DNA of 64,000 nt from Mycolicibacterium sp. YH-1 (GCF_022557175.1 NZ_CP092915.1:2232001-2296000), one strand, 5' to 3'. Shown: positions 32,971-41,044, counted from the stretch's first letter. The notes: generated by a model not told the origin, from the letters alone. Translations and numbers: made by a program.

Positions 32971-33761
32971 CCGTGCCGACGCATGTTCTCCGCAGCGCGC
33001 GCGCCGAGTCCATCCGCACCGGTGGGCGCGGTCCGCTGTGGACCATTCTGATCCCGGCGGCCTGCCTCGTTCCGGCTGTCATCACCTTCACGATCGCCAT
33101 CGTCGCCGAGTACTTCGCGCGCATCCCCGGCCAGGCCTACGTCCAGCAGGTCGCGACATCCAATGCCACCTACTGGGTCGTCACGGTCACCGTCGTGATG
33201 GCGGCGACCGCTGCGGCGTACGGGCGAAGCAGTGAGTCTCAGTGGGGAGCAGGCGCCTTCGTAAAGGCCGCGCTGCCTCGCACCTGGACTGCCGACGCGG
33301 GCAAGTGGCTCTTCTACGGGTTGCTCGCAGCGTTCGCCGCGGCGGTGATGGTGGCAGTGGTGCTCATTGCCCTGCCGATGGTGTCGCCGCTGGTCTACGG
33401 CGAGGTGTCCATCGCCGACTCCGTCGGCCGCAGGCTGCTGGTGACCGTGCCGATCCTCGCGTTCTTCGCCGCCGGGTTCGGCATCGGTGTCGGGGCCATC
33501 ACCCGCAGCCCGGCAGCCGCCGTGGGTGCGGTGCTGTTGTGGGTCTACGTCATCGAGACCGCCGTGGGCTACATCCCCGGCGGCATCTCCACGCAACGCT
33601 TCATGCCATTCCTGAACGGTGTGTACGGCACGGGACAGGACATCATTTTGGCCCCACCGTGGGGTCCCGACGCGGGATTGGCCTATGCCTGTGCCGTGTT
33701 CGCCATCATGTTCGCGGGAGGCCTGTGCGCCGCCCGCCTGAAGGGAGGGGTCACCTCGTGA
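32967..33761 (+). CDS. ABC-2 type transporter permease
   Basis: A 264-residue membrane protein with six likely transmembrane segments: LWTILIPAACLVPAVITFTI, YWVVTVTVVMAATAAAY, FYGLLAAFAAAVMVAVVLIA, LLVTVPILAFFAAGFGIGVG, AAAVGAVLLWVYVIETAVGY and LAYACAVFAIMFAGGL. It pairs with the overlapping ATPase. The topology fits ABC-2 exporters of lipids, drugs or peptides. It overlaps the methyltransferase gene by 4 bases (GTGA), placing transport and a small-molecule modification enzyme in one operon. Confidence 0.9.
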   Translation: MTVPTHVLRSARAESIRTGGRGPLWTILIPAACLVPAVITFTIAIVAEYFARIPGQAYVQQVATSNATYWVVTVTVVMAATAAAYGRSSESQWGAGAFVKAALPRTWTADAGKWLFYGLLAAFAAAVMVAVVLIALPMVSPLVYGEVSIADSVGRRLLVTVPILAFFAAGFGIGVGAITRSPAAAVGAVLLWVYVIETAVGYIPGGISTQRFMPFLNGVYGTGQDIILAPPWGPDAGLAYACAVFAIMFAGGLCAARLKGGVTS

Positions 33762-34588
33762 CCGACCAGGAAAGCATTCCCCTGAGCAGTCGATCGGACG
33801 CCGACGTACCTGGCCACTGGCTGCTGGCGCGGCTGGGCAAGCGCGTGCTGAGGCCTGGCGGGGTCGAACTGACGGCTCGTCTGTTGTCCGCGGCCAAAGT
33901 GGCCGGCTCAGACGTCGTCGAACTCGGTCCGGGACTCGGCAGGACGGCGAACGACATTAGTGCCCTGGGGCCGAAGTCCTATGTCGGAGTGGACGACAGC
34001 TCTGCGTCCTCGCCACTGCTACGCGATGTGGTCGCCCGCACGGGTGGCCGCACCGTCGCCGCCGACGCCGCCGAGACCGGACTGGACGATGCCAGTGCTG
34101 ACGTCGTCGTGGGCGAGGCCATGCTCACCATGCAGGGGGAGAACGCCAAGCGCGCGATCGTCGCGGAGGCCTTCCGCGTGCTGCGGCCTGGGGGCCGCTA
34201 CGCCATCCACGAACTCGGCCTGACCCCCGACACGCTGCCGCAAGACACCAAGGACGCCATCAGGCGCGATCTCGCCCGGTCGATCAAGGTGAATGCGCGC
34301 CCGCTGACAGCCCAGGAGTGGACCGCGCTGCTGACCGAGGCCGGATTCGAGGTCACCTCGGTGCAACTCGCGCCCATGGCACTGTTGCGGCCCGCGCGCG
34401 TGCTGGCCGACGAAGGTCTGCTGGGTACCCTGCGCATCGCCGGAAATGTGCTCAGGCGGCCCGCGGCCCGCAAGCGGGTGCTGGCCATGCGTGGCACGTT
34501 CGGACGGTATCGGGAGGCGTTGACCGCCGTTGCGCTCGTCGGCACGGTGCCGCAGGAGGGTTCAGGACGGGACACGGTGACGCGATGA
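33758..34588 (+). CDS. SAM-dependent methyltransferase
   Basis: A 276-residue class I methyltransferase. Motif I is VVELGPGLGRTAND, followed by the acidic end of strand 2 in YVGVDDSS, motif post-I near VAADAAETGLDDASADVVVGEAML, and AFRVLRPGGRYAIHELGL as motif III. The C-terminal 80 residues have an Arg-rich tail (RRPAARKRVLAMRGTFGRYREAL). Start is a GTG overlapping the permease stop. It might methylate the compound exported by the ABC transporter or detoxify it; the overlap with a cupin gene supports small-molecule handling. Confidence 0.9.
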   Translation: MTDQESIPLSSRSDADVPGHWLLARLGKRVLRPGGVELTARLLSAAKVAGSDVVELGPGLGRTANDISALGPKSYVGVDDSSASSPLLRDVVARTGGRTVAADAAETGLDDASADVVVGEAMLTMQGENAKRAIVAEAFRVLRPGGRYAIHELGLTPDTLPQDTKDAIRRDLARSIKVNARPLTAQEWTALLTEAGFEVTSVQLAPMALLRPARVLADEGLLGTLRIAGNVLRRPAARKRVLAMRGTFGRYREALTAVALVGTVPQEGSGRDTVTR

Positions 34589-34908
34589 CGGGTCGGCTGC
34601 ACTTCCAGAGCAGTGCTGATCACCTGCCGCCACCCGACGCAACCGAGCGTCAGATCGCCAGCAAGATGGTGTACTCCTCACCCGAGGTCAAGGTGGTCAA
34701 TCTCGCGTTCGTCGAGGGTGCGCTGCTGGCCGACCACTCCAGTCAGCACCCGATCCTGGTGCAGGTTCTCTCCGGTGACGTGGAGTTCACGTGCGCAGGC
34801 GAGACCACCCGGATAGGGGCCGGGGGGCTGATGTCGGTGGACGGCGGCGCCGTTCACGCCGTTCGCGCGATCGCACCGACATCGCTGACGGTCACGTTCC
34901 TGCTCTGA
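34585..34908 (+). CDS. Small cupin-domain protein
   Basis: A 107-residue single-domain cupin: ALLADHSSQHPILVQVLSGDVEFTCAGETTRIGAGGLMSVDGGAVHAVRA. The first cupin motif is partial (DHSSQHP in place of GxxxHxHxxxE) and the second has one His (AVHAV), so metal binding is possible but not canonical. It overlaps the methyltransferase by 4 bases. Likely a small-molecule-binding or stability factor for the pathway of this block. Confidence 0.82.
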   Translation: MTGRLHFQSSADHLPPPDATERQIASKMVYSSPEVKVVNLAFVEGALLADHSSQHPILVQVLSGDVEFTCAGETTRIGAGGLMSVDGGAVHAVRAIAPTSLTVTFLL

Positions 34909-34917
34909 CCGCCCACG

Positions 34918-34935
34918 CGGGTGCGATCGCACCCG
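34918..34935. promoter_or_regulatory. Perfect 18-bp palindrome before the HTH regulator
   Basis: CGGGTGCGATCGCACCCG, self-complementary without a loop, between the cupin and the HTH regulator gene. Its place 50 bases before the regulator's probable start suggests an operator for that regulator; a short terminator is less likely as there is no loop or U tract. Confidence 0.5.
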
Positions 34936-34984
34936 ACGTGCGACGATGGAGTATCTGTCACAGCCGCAGGACGGGGGAGTTCAG

Positions 34985-35674
34985 TTGCCCGCCACCGAAG
35001 TACACGCCGACGCCAGCGGTTCCTCTGACCGTGCCGTGGGACACCAGCGTCAGCGGGTATTGAGTGTGCTTCGCACGGCGGAGGAGCCCGTCGACGCTCA
35101 CCACGTCGCCGATGCGCTGAACATCCATGTCACCACGGCACGCTTCCATCTGGGCACGTTGGAGTCGCAAGGGGTCATCCGGCGTGGTGGCGCGACGGCG
35201 GGTCGCGTCGGCCGGCCACGCCTGACTTACGAGCTGGCACCCCGCCTGGACTATGCCGACATCGTGGCGCTCTTCGCGACACACCTCGGCGGCACGCCGG
35301 AGGAACGTGAGGCCCGCGCGCTGCGGATCGGTGCGGACCTGGCCCGCCGGGTGCGCCTGACCGAGACGTGCCGGGAGTCGTCGATCACCGACCTCGTCGT
35401 CGCTGCGCTGACAGCACTCGGTTTCCAGATTCGATCCGTGGTGAACGCATTCGGAGAGCTGACGGTGCAGATCTGTACCTGTCCGCTCGCCGAGATCGCC
35501 GCCGATGCTCCGGAGGTTGTGCGCGGTATTCAGCAGGGTCTGATTCAGGAGGTCATCGACAGCAACGCCGATCTGCTGGACAGGCCCTACGTCGCGGTCG
35601 TGCGGCCTGACCCGACGAACGGCGCGTGTGAGGTCAGCCTGGTGCTGCGTCCGGGAGCCCGTTCGGCGATGTGA
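34985..35674 (+). CDS. HTH transcriptional regulator, ArsR/SufR-like
   Basis: A regulator of about 229 residues with a winged helix-turn-helix: QRVLSVLRTAEEPVDAHHVADALNIHVTTARFHLGTLESQGVIRR and the wing RVGRPRLTYEL. The C-terminal half contains ICTCPLAEIAADAPEVVRGI, reminiscent of the CPF/CPL motif of SufR-like regulators, plus Cys residues in ETCRESS and GACEVS that might bind metal or an Fe-S cluster. TTG was chosen because GGGGGAG lies five bases before it; an ATG at 34946 lacks a ribosome-binding site but cannot be excluded. It overlaps a small membrane protein gene. Confidence 0.82.
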   Translation: MPATEVHADASGSSDRAVGHQRQRVLSVLRTAEEPVDAHHVADALNIHVTTARFHLGTLESQGVIRRGGATAGRVGRPRLTYELAPRLDYADIVALFATHLGGTPEEREARALRIGADLARRVRLTETCRESSITDLVVAALTALGFQIRSVVNAFGELTVQICTCPLAEIAADAPEVVRGIQQGLIQEVIDSNADLLDRPYVAVVRPDPTNGACEVSLVLRPGARSAM

Positions 35675-35856
35675 GCCCACTGCGGATCGCGGCACTGGCT
35701 CTCGGCGTGCTCGCCCTCGTGGCGGGCGGCTTGCAGATCTGGGCATACGTCGCGACGGGCTTCCCGCGCCACCTTGTCGTCGGCTCCTTCGCGGTGGCGG
35801 TGGGCCTGTGCGTGACGGGTGCCGTGGTGGGGGCGGTCCTACGGGGCCGGCGTTGA
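35671..35856 (+). CDS. Small two-helix membrane protein
   Basis: A 61-residue protein with two hydrophobic stretches (IAALALGVLALVAGGLQIWAY and LVVGSFAVAVGLCVTGAVVG) joined by TGFPRH and ending in RGRR, predicting a hairpin with both ends inside. Its GTG overlaps the HTH stop (GTGA). I do not recognise a family. It closes the block that began at 31.8 kb. Confidence 0.65.
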   Translation: MSPLRIAALALGVLALVAGGLQIWAYVATGFPRHLVVGSFAVAVGLCVTGAVVGAVLRGRR

Positions 35857-35865
35857 CGCCGATTG

Positions 35866-35880
35866 GAGAATCGCGTTCTC
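35866..35880. promoter_or_regulatory. Operator-like palindrome GAGAATcgcGTTCTC (site 5)
   Basis: A 6-3-6 inverted repeat 10 bases after the small membrane protein gene and 150 bases before the P450 gene. It fits GAGAAY-N3-RTTCTC and forms a pair with site 6. Confidence 0.65.
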
Positions 35881-35981
35881 CACGTCGGGCAGTCTGTGGC
35901 GTCCGCGCGCGCATTGAGCGAGGCGACTAGGCGGCTGCCTTCGTTGACGTCGAAGCAGCGCTATGGAAATGTAATGCTCAA

Positions 35982-36004
35982 CAATGAGAGCCGCGTTCTC
36001 ATTG
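35982..36004. promoter_or_regulatory. Extended operator-like palindrome around GAGAGCcgcGTTCTC (site 6)
   Basis: The 15-bp core has one mismatch with the consensus, but the symmetry is longer than usual: CAATGAGA on the left mirrors TCTCATTG on the right. The right edge is 25 bases before the P450 ATG, where a bound repressor would block the promoter. Confidence 0.65.
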
Positions 36005-36029
36005 TCATGTGTGAGGAACGGAGCGTTGC

Positions 36030-37325
36030 ATGACGATCGACCCCGCCGGTATCGACTGGTTCAGGGACCCACGGCTCGTCGACGACCCGTACCCGTTCTT
36101 CAATGCGCTGCGCGACAAGTGCCCGGTCGAGCGCGAGGACCACTACGGCGTGACCATGGTGACCGGCTGGGAGGAGGCGGTCTCGGTCTACAACGACGAG
36201 GAGACCTTCTCGTCGTGCACCTCGGTGACGGGTCCCTTCCCCGGGTTCCCGGTGCCGTTGGAGGGCCGTGACGACGTCGCCGAGCTGATCGAGAAGCACC
36301 GCGACGAGCTGCCGTTCAGCGACCAGCTGCCCACACTGGATCCGCCCGTCCACACCAACCATCGCTCCCTGATGATGCGGCTCATCACCCCCAAGCGCCT
36401 CAAGGAGAACGAGGACGCGATGTGGCAACTGGCCGACGGGGTGCTCGACGAGTTCCTGGCGCCCGGCCGGGGTGAGTTCATCAAGGGTTTCGCGAGCCCG
36501 TTCACACTGCTGGTCATCGCCGACCTACTGGGCATTCCACCGGAGGACCGCAACGCCTTCGTCGACGGCATCTCCCAGCACTCGGGTGGCGGTGTCGGCA
36601 GCACCAGCAAGGAGTCGCTGTCGCACAGCCCGCTGGAGTTCCTGTACGGCCAGTTCGAGGCGTACGTCGAGGACCGTCGGGTCAATCCCCGCGAGGACGT
36701 GCTGACAGGGCTGGCCACAGCGCTGTTCCCCGACGGCACCACGCCCAGCGCCGGCGACGTCGCACGTGTTGCCACCAATGTCTTCTCGGCGGGTCAGGAG
36801 ACCACGGTCCGGCTGCTCGGCACAGCGCTCAAGGTGCTCGGCGACCGGCCTGACATCCAGAGGAGGGTCCGCGAGGACCGCAGCCTGCTGCCCAACTTCA
36901 TCGAGGAGGCGCTGCGCCACGAGAGCCCCGTCAAGGGTGACTTCCGGCTGTCGCGCACCCCGGTCACCGTCGGCGATCACGAATTGAAGTCAGGCACAAC
37001 GGTAATGGTGGTCAACGGCGCAGCCAACCGTGATCCGCGCCGTTTCGAAGAGCCTGACGAGTTTGACCCGGCGCGCAAGAACGCCCGCCAGCACCTTGCC
37101 TTCGGGCGCGGTATCCACAGCTGCCCGGGGGCTCCGTTGGCCCGCGCCGAGACGCGCGTCGGCCTTGAGCGACTGCTCGACCGCACCACCGACATCAGGA
37201 TCTCGGAGGAGAAGCACGGGCCGGCGCGCCACCGCGACTACCACTACATCCCGACGTTCATCCTGCGTGGGCTGACCGAACTGCATCTCGAATTCGACGT
37301 GCGCGAGCCGAGCGGGGCCTCGTGA
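36030..37325 (+). CDS. Cytochrome P450
   Basis: A 431-residue soluble P450. I-helix motif is SAGQETTVRLL, the ExxR is in EEALRHESP, and the heme loop is LAFGRGIHSCPGAPLARAE with the cysteine ligand in HSCPG. It starts the operon P450, ferredoxin, DUF1330 protein, directly behind operator-like sites 5 and 6. Overlap with the ferredoxin (GTGA) identifies its electron donor. In an acyl-CoA/Mce setting it probably hydroxylates a lipid or terpenoid; the substrate cannot be deduced. Confidence 0.95.
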   Translation: MTIDPAGIDWFRDPRLVDDPYPFFNALRDKCPVEREDHYGVTMVTGWEEAVSVYNDEETFSSCTSVTGPFPGFPVPLEGRDDVAELIEKHRDELPFSDQLPTLDPPVHTNHRSLMMRLITPKRLKENEDAMWQLADGVLDEFLAPGRGEFIKGFASPFTLLVIADLLGIPPEDRNAFVDGISQHSGGGVGSTSKESLSHSPLEFLYGQFEAYVEDRRVNPREDVLTGLATALFPDGTTPSAGDVARVATNVFSAGQETTVRLLGTALKVLGDRPDIQRRVREDRSLLPNFIEEALRHESPVKGDFRLSRTPVTVGDHELKSGTTVMVVNGAANRDPRRFEEPDEFDPARKNARQHLAFGRGIHSCPGAPLARAETRVGLERLLDRTTDIRISEEKHGPARHRDYHYIPTFILRGLTELHLEFDVREPSGAS

Positions 37326-37510
37326 GGGTCGCCGTCGATGAAGACCGCTGCGCGGGCCACGGCATGTGCCTGACGCTGTGCCCCGAGGTGTTCGAGCTGT
37401 CCGACGACGGGTGGGCTGTTGCCGACCCGGAGGAAGTGCCCGCCGAACTCGAGGGCGCGGCCCGCGAGGCCATCGACAACTGCCCCGAGCACGCCATCCA
37501 CGAGATCTGA
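37322..37510 (+). CDS. Small [3Fe-4S]-type ferredoxin, P450 partner
   Basis: A 62-residue ferredoxin with CAGHGMC at the N-terminus, an extra cysteine (LTLCPEVF) and the C-terminal NCPEHAI. The variable position of the CxxXxxC motif is His. It overlaps the P450 stop by 4 bases (GTGA) and must be its dedicated donor. The extra Cys could allow a [4Fe-4S] cluster in some conditions; this is speculation from the motif. Confidence 0.9.
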   Translation: MRVAVDEDRCAGHGMCLTLCPEVFELSDDGWAVADPEEVPAELEGAAREAIDNCPEHAIHEI

Positions 37511-37544
37511 TCCAACCCGCTTCACCGACAAGGAGATTCGTACT

Positions 37545-37829
37545 GTGGCAAAGGGCTATGTGATCATCACCGAGCACATCAACGACCCGGCGGGTATGGC
37601 TGACTACGGAAAGCTGGCGATGAAGGCCATGGCCGGCGCCACCGTGCTGTCGGTGGACACCAAGCCGACGGTGATCGAGGGCGACTGGCATGGTCACCAG
37701 ACCGTGGTGCTGGAGTTCGAATCGGTCGACGCGGCCAAGGACTGGTACTACTCCGACGCGTACCAGGAGGCGGTGAAGGTGCGCCAGGGCGCCGCCGACT
37801 GCAACGGAGTCATCGTCTCGGGCTTCTGA
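37545..37829 (+). CDS. DUF1330 family protein
   Basis: A 94-residue ferredoxin-like alpha/beta-barrel protein: GYVIITEHINDPAGMADYGKLA, then VIEGDWHGHQTVVLEFESVDAAKDWYYSDAYQEAVKVRQ and a C-terminal VIVSGF. These match DUF1330, a dimeric fold of unclear function related to small monooxygenase and isomerase folds. The GTG start follows AAGGAG at nine bases; earlier codons lie in the ferredoxin region. Third gene of the P450 operon, ended by a strong hairpin. Confidence 0.88.
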   Translation: MAKGYVIITEHINDPAGMADYGKLAMKAMAGATVLSVDTKPTVIEGDWHGHQTVVLEFESVDAAKDWYYSDAYQEAVKVRQGAADCNGVIVSGF

Positions 37830-37834
37830 GTTTT

Positions 37835-37896
37835 CGCGAGCAGACACAAAGCTGCCCCTTTTCACGCGAAAAGGGGCAGCTTTGCGTCTGCTCGCG
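37835..37896. terminator. Long bidirectional terminator hairpin
   Basis: Two 28-base arms (CGCGAGCAGACACAAAGC on the left, its complement with one mismatch on the right) enclose a 6-base loop; an A/T-flanked CCCCTTTT/AAAAGGGG run lies next to the loop. It separates the P450 operon from the converging hydrolase operon. Confidence 0.85.
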
Positions 37897-37901
37897 GCGA
37901 A

Positions 37902-38681
37902 TTAGTGGGGAATCAGTGGGCCCACGGGTGTGGTGGTCGTGGCGTGCACGAGGAGATCGGCGAGTTCGCGCGGGCGGCTGAGGAACGGCGAGTGCGAGGC
38001 GTCGATGCTGATCTGATTGACGCCGAGTCGCCGGGTCACGGTGTCGGCGAGCCAGCGTGGCATCGACCGATCCTGCTCGCACACGATGAAACTGCGCGGC
38101 AGGTTGGCCTCCCAGAAGCGAGCCACCGACACCGGTGTCGCGGTGGTGTCACCGAACCGCTCCGGGCCGAGCCGGTCGAACGCCCAGCGCGCGGTGTCCT
38201 CATCGCAGTCGTGATAGAAGTACTTCCAGGCACCGTCGAAGTCCGCGAGCGTCATAGCGCCGTCGTCGTCGAACTTCAAGTAGCTCAACATCTCTCCGAC
38301 GTCACCGTCGAACTCGTCACCCAACTCGTCGTCGGAGTCACGCATCGCCATCGCCTCCGGGTAGGTGCGGCCCTCACGGGGGAGTGCGGCGGCCAGATAG
38401 ACGATGTGGCTCACCAGGTCCGGGCGCGCGTCGGCGGCGAGCGTCGCGTCGAATCCGCCGCCCGAGTGGCCGACCAGCACATTGAGGGTCTGTCCGTCGG
38501 CTGCCATCGCGCCGACGATCGCGTCGCGTCGATTGGTCAGCGTCGACTCCTGGTCGATCAGGGCGCCATGGCCGGGCAGGTCGACGGCGACCGCGCTGTG
38601 CCCCAACCTCGCCAGCTCGGAGATGGTGCGCTCCCAACACCACGCGGCGTGAAAACCACCGTGCACGAGGACGAATCGCAC
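37902..38681 (-). CDS. Alpha/beta-hydrolase
   Basis: A 259-residue hydrolase of the salicylate-binding/hydroxynitrile-lyase-like group: MRFVLVHGGFHAAWCWERTISELARLGH (oxyanion HGGF), VDLPGHG, nucleophile elbow GHSGGG and the C-terminal His in ISIDASHSPFLSRP. The GTG start is 10 bases after the ferredoxin stop. Likely an esterase or lactonase acting on a hydroxylated product of the P450; last gene of a long leftward operon. Confidence 0.9.
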   Translation of the reverse strand: MRFVLVHGGFHAAWCWERTISELARLGHSAVAVDLPGHGALIDQESTLTNRRDAIVGAMAADGQTLNVLVGHSGGGFDATLAADARPDLVSHIVYLAAALPREGRTYPEAMAMRDSDDELGDEFDGDVGEMLSYLKFDDDGAMTLADFDGAWKYFYHDCDEDTARWAFDRLGPERFGDTTATPVSVARFWEANLPRSFIVCEQDRSMPRWLADTVTRRLGVNQISIDASHSPFLSRPRELADLLVHATTTTPVGPLIPH

Positions 38682-38691
38682 CGGAGCGGAT

Positions 38692-38898
38692 CTACTCGTC
38701 GCTGATGGCGATGGCCTGCCGCGGGCACTGGCGCACGGCTTCCCTGACCTGCGCCTCGTTGTCCGGGGTCACTTCGTCGGTCAGCACGTGCAGGTAATCG
38801 TCCTCGTCCAGGTCGAACACCTCGGGGATGATGCCCATGCACACGGCATTGCTCTCGCATAGGCCGAAGTCGACCACGATCTTCTGAGTCACGATCAC
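38692..38898 (-). CDS. Small [3Fe-4S]-type ferredoxin, P450 partner
   Basis: A 68-residue ferredoxin: DFGLCESNAVC at the N-terminus with Asn in the variable position, then IPEVFDLDEDDYLHVL and the C-terminal RQCPRQAIAISDE. Start choice: GTG at 38898 overlaps the stop of an 11-codon frame (GTGA); a second GTG at 38892 is a possible start. It serves the P450 gene upstream on the same strand. The unusual feature is the tiny coupled frame lying between the two genes. Confidence 0.9.
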   Translation of the reverse strand: MIVTQKIVVDFGLCESNAVCMGIIPEVFDLDEDDYLHVLTDEVTPDNEAQVREAVRQCPRQAIAISDE

Positions 38899-38930
38899 CT
38901 CACGACCTTCTCTTCGCGCAAGCGGCTCAT
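38895..38930 (-). CDS. 11-codon mini-ORF linking P450 and ferredoxin
   Basis: The frame MSRLREEKVVR begins with an ATG that overlaps the P450 stop (ATGA) and ends with a TGA that overlaps the ferredoxin GTG (GTGA). Its RLREE part is encoded by CGCTTGCGCGAAGAG, a close match to the purine-rich element repeated at 46.1 kb. It probably acts as a translational relay that carries ribosomes and a Shine-Dalgarno between the two genes. Whether the peptide has a function is unknown. Confidence 0.45.
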   Translation of the reverse strand: MSRLREEKVVR

Positions 38931-40129
38931 CGGCCGACCCCCACCGGCACGTGGTGATAGCCCGCGACGTTCTGCATGTTGACGCGCTGCAGGCCATCGA
39001 AGTCGACCTCGTAGCGAGGCATGAAGTCGAGCAACTTCTCGAGCGCGATGGCGGTCTCCATACGGGCGAGTGCGGCACCGAGGCAGCTGTGAATGCCGTA
39101 GCCGAGCCCGAGATTCTGCGCCTCGGCGCGATCGCGGTCGATGTCGAAGGTCTCGCCATCGGTGAAGGCACGCGGATCGCGGTTGGCCGAGGCACCCATC
39201 AGGAAGACCGGCTTGTTCGCCGGGATCACACCGCTGGGCACCACGACTTCCCTCACGCTGTAGCGGACGTTGTACTGCACCGGGCCCACGTAGCGAAGCA
39301 GTTCCTCGACCGCGGCCGGGATCTTGCTGCGGTCGTCGAGCAACTTCTGCCACTGGTCGGGGTGCTGGGCGAACTCCACCACGGCGCTGCCGACGAGCTT
39401 GGTGACGGTCTCCGCACCGGCACCGCCGAGAAGCGTGGTGAAGCCCGTGATCTCGATGTCGTCGAGCTTGCGCAGGTTGCCCTCGTCGTCGGGGATCTCC
39501 GCGGCGATCAGCCGGCTGATCATGTCGTCCTGCGGGTTCTTACGCCGCTCCTGGACCAGGCCGTAGTAGTACATGCCGGAGTCGATGTTGGCCTGCATGT
39601 TGTCTTCATCGAGATCGATCTGGCCCGGTTTGCGGTGCAGGCTGGTGTCGATCCAGTGCCGAACCTGCTGGCGGAAGTCCTCGGGAACCCCTGCCATGCG
39701 GGTGATGACCTCAACCGGGAACGGTCCCGAGAAGTCCTGCACCACATCGAAGTTATTCGGATCCACCTTGCCGAGATAGTGGTCGATGAGCTCGACCACG
39801 GTCTCCCGCTGCGACTGGATGGCACGCGGTGTGAACGCCTTGTTGAGCAGGCTGCGCATGTGCCGGTGGTCAGGCGGATCCATGAAGATGATCGACTTCT
39901 GCGGTACCTCACCCGAGCGCACCATGCCCAGATCGCAACCGCGGGCCGACGAGAACGACTCGTGGTCCTTGAACGCCGCCGCCACGTCCTCGTGCCGGGT
40001 CAGAGCGTAGAAGTCCTCTTCCTCGTCGTAGTACAGCGGCGCCTCGTCGCGCATCCGCCTGTACACCTCGTACGGGTTCTCGAAGTACTCCGGCGAGACC
40101 GGGCTGAACACGACTTTGGGCTTGGTCAC
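38927..40129 (-). CDS. Cytochrome P450
   Basis: A 400-residue P450: N-terminal VSPEYFENPYEVYRRMRDEAPLYYDEE, I-helix LLGGAGAETVTKLVG, ExxR in EELLRYVGP, and the heme loop LGLGYGIHSCLGAALARME. The acid-alcohol pair is Glu-Thr. The residue following the Thr is Val, not the common Thr. It is preceded by a TGTAA/TTACA palindrome and followed by a coupled mini-ORF and ferredoxin. Substrate unknown; operon mates suggest beta-hydroxyacid or ester intermediates. Confidence 0.95.
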   Translation of the reverse strand: MTKPKVVFSPVSPEYFENPYEVYRRMRDEAPLYYDEEEDFYALTRHEDVAAAFKDHESFSSARGCDLGMVRSGEVPQKSIIFMDPPDHRHMRSLLNKAFTPRAIQSQRETVVELIDHYLGKVDPNNFDVVQDFSGPFPVEVITRMAGVPEDFRQQVRHWIDTSLHRKPGQIDLDEDNMQANIDSGMYYYGLVQERRKNPQDDMISRLIAAEIPDDEGNLRKLDDIEITGFTTLLGGAGAETVTKLVGSAVVEFAQHPDQWQKLLDDRSKIPAAVEELLRYVGPVQYNVRYSVREVVVPSGVIPANKPVFLMGASANRDPRAFTDGETFDIDRDRAEAQNLGLGYGIHSCLGAALARMETAIALEKLLDFMPRYEVDFDGLQRVNMQNVAGYHHVPVGVGR

Positions 40130-40185
40130 TGTGTCCTCCTCGGCACTGAACTCAATGCCGGATACGTTACGGAAGGCTGATTAAT

Positions 40186-40198
40186 TGTAACGCTTACA
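40186..40198. promoter_or_regulatory. Palindrome TGTAAcgcTTACA upstream of a P450
   Basis: A 5-3-5 perfect inverted repeat in the AT-rich 123-base gap between the P450 and the preceding dehydrogenase gene, 57 bases before the P450 start. It could be an operator for an internal promoter. The nearby bases GGCTGATTAATTGTAA are the most AT-rich part of the gap. Confidence 0.5.
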
Positions 40199-40252
40199 GT
40201 ATGCGGCATCGCAGGGAGATTTTCAGCGGATTCATGAAGTGAGCCGCGCGCG

Positions 40253-41044
40253 TCACGACGTGACCCCAGCGTTCACCAGTGCATCGAGGACACCGAGGTC
40301 ACCGCCCAGTTCCGCGACTGTCTTGCGCACGACGGCCACGTCCTTCCCGATGAACTCGCCGACCGCCGAGATGAACGCATCTGCCGAGCCCGCCGAGGCG
40401 ATCATGCCCAGCACCCGGCTCGAGGAGCTGCCGTGGGTCAGGGCCCCGAGCAGTGCGCCCTCGTCGATGCCGAACCGGGTGCCGAGTCGCACGCCCTCGG
40501 CGACCAGTCCGATCTGAGCGGCGAACATGGTGTTGTTGATCAGCTTGACCAACTGGCCCGCGCCGACGGCGCCCGCATGCACGATGGGATCGCCGTACGC
40601 CCCGAGCATGGGTTGCATCCGGGCCACCGCGGCGTCGTCGCCTCCGACGAAGAGGGTGACGTGGCCTGCGGCGATGTCGTGCGGACCTCCACTCACCGGT
40701 GCGTCGATGACATCGACATGGGTGAAGCGCTCGGCGATCGCCTGTGCGGTGCGCGGGCTTCCCGTGGTGTGGACAATCAAAGCGGAGCCCGGGCGCATCC
40801 CGGCCACCAGATCACCCTCGACGCAGATCTGTTTCACCTGGTCGTCGGTGAATACGCACAGCACAATCGCGTCGGCATCGGGTGCTGTGGCGGCCAGGTC
40901 GGGGACCGGTCGTGCGCCGAGTTCGGCGACGGCCTGCCGCTTGTCCTCGGTGCGACCGACGGCGTCGACGTCGTGTCCGGCGTCGACCAGGCGGCGCACC
41001 ATCGGAGCGCCCATCCGGCCCGCGCCGACGAATCCGATGCGCAT
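40253..41044 (-). CDS. Beta-hydroxyacid dehydrogenase (3-hydroxyisobutyrate dehydrogenase family)
   Basis: A 263-residue NAD(P)-dependent dehydrogenase. The Rossmann loop is RIGFVGAGRMGAPMVRRL, the substrate-binding motif is DAPVSGGPHDIAAGHVT and the catalytic Lys lies in GAGQLVKLINNTM. It would oxidise a 3-hydroxyacid to a semialdehyde or reduce a glyoxylate- or imine-type compound. The ATG overlaps the paralogue's stop (TGATG). The C-terminal helical domain mediates dimerisation. It may be a heteromer with the adjacent paralogue. Confidence 0.92.
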   Translation of the reverse strand: MRIGFVGAGRMGAPMVRRLVDAGHDVDAVGRTEDKRQAVAELGARPVPDLAATAPDADAIVLCVFTDDQVKQICVEGDLVAGMRPGSALIVHTTGSPRTAQAIAERFTHVDVIDAPVSGGPHDIAAGHVTLFVGGDDAAVARMQPMLGAYGDPIVHAGAVGAGQLVKLINNTMFAAQIGLVAEGVRLGTRFGIDEGALLGALTHGSSSSRVLGMIASAGSADAFISAVGEFIGKDVAVVRKTVAELGGDLGVLDALVNAGVTS

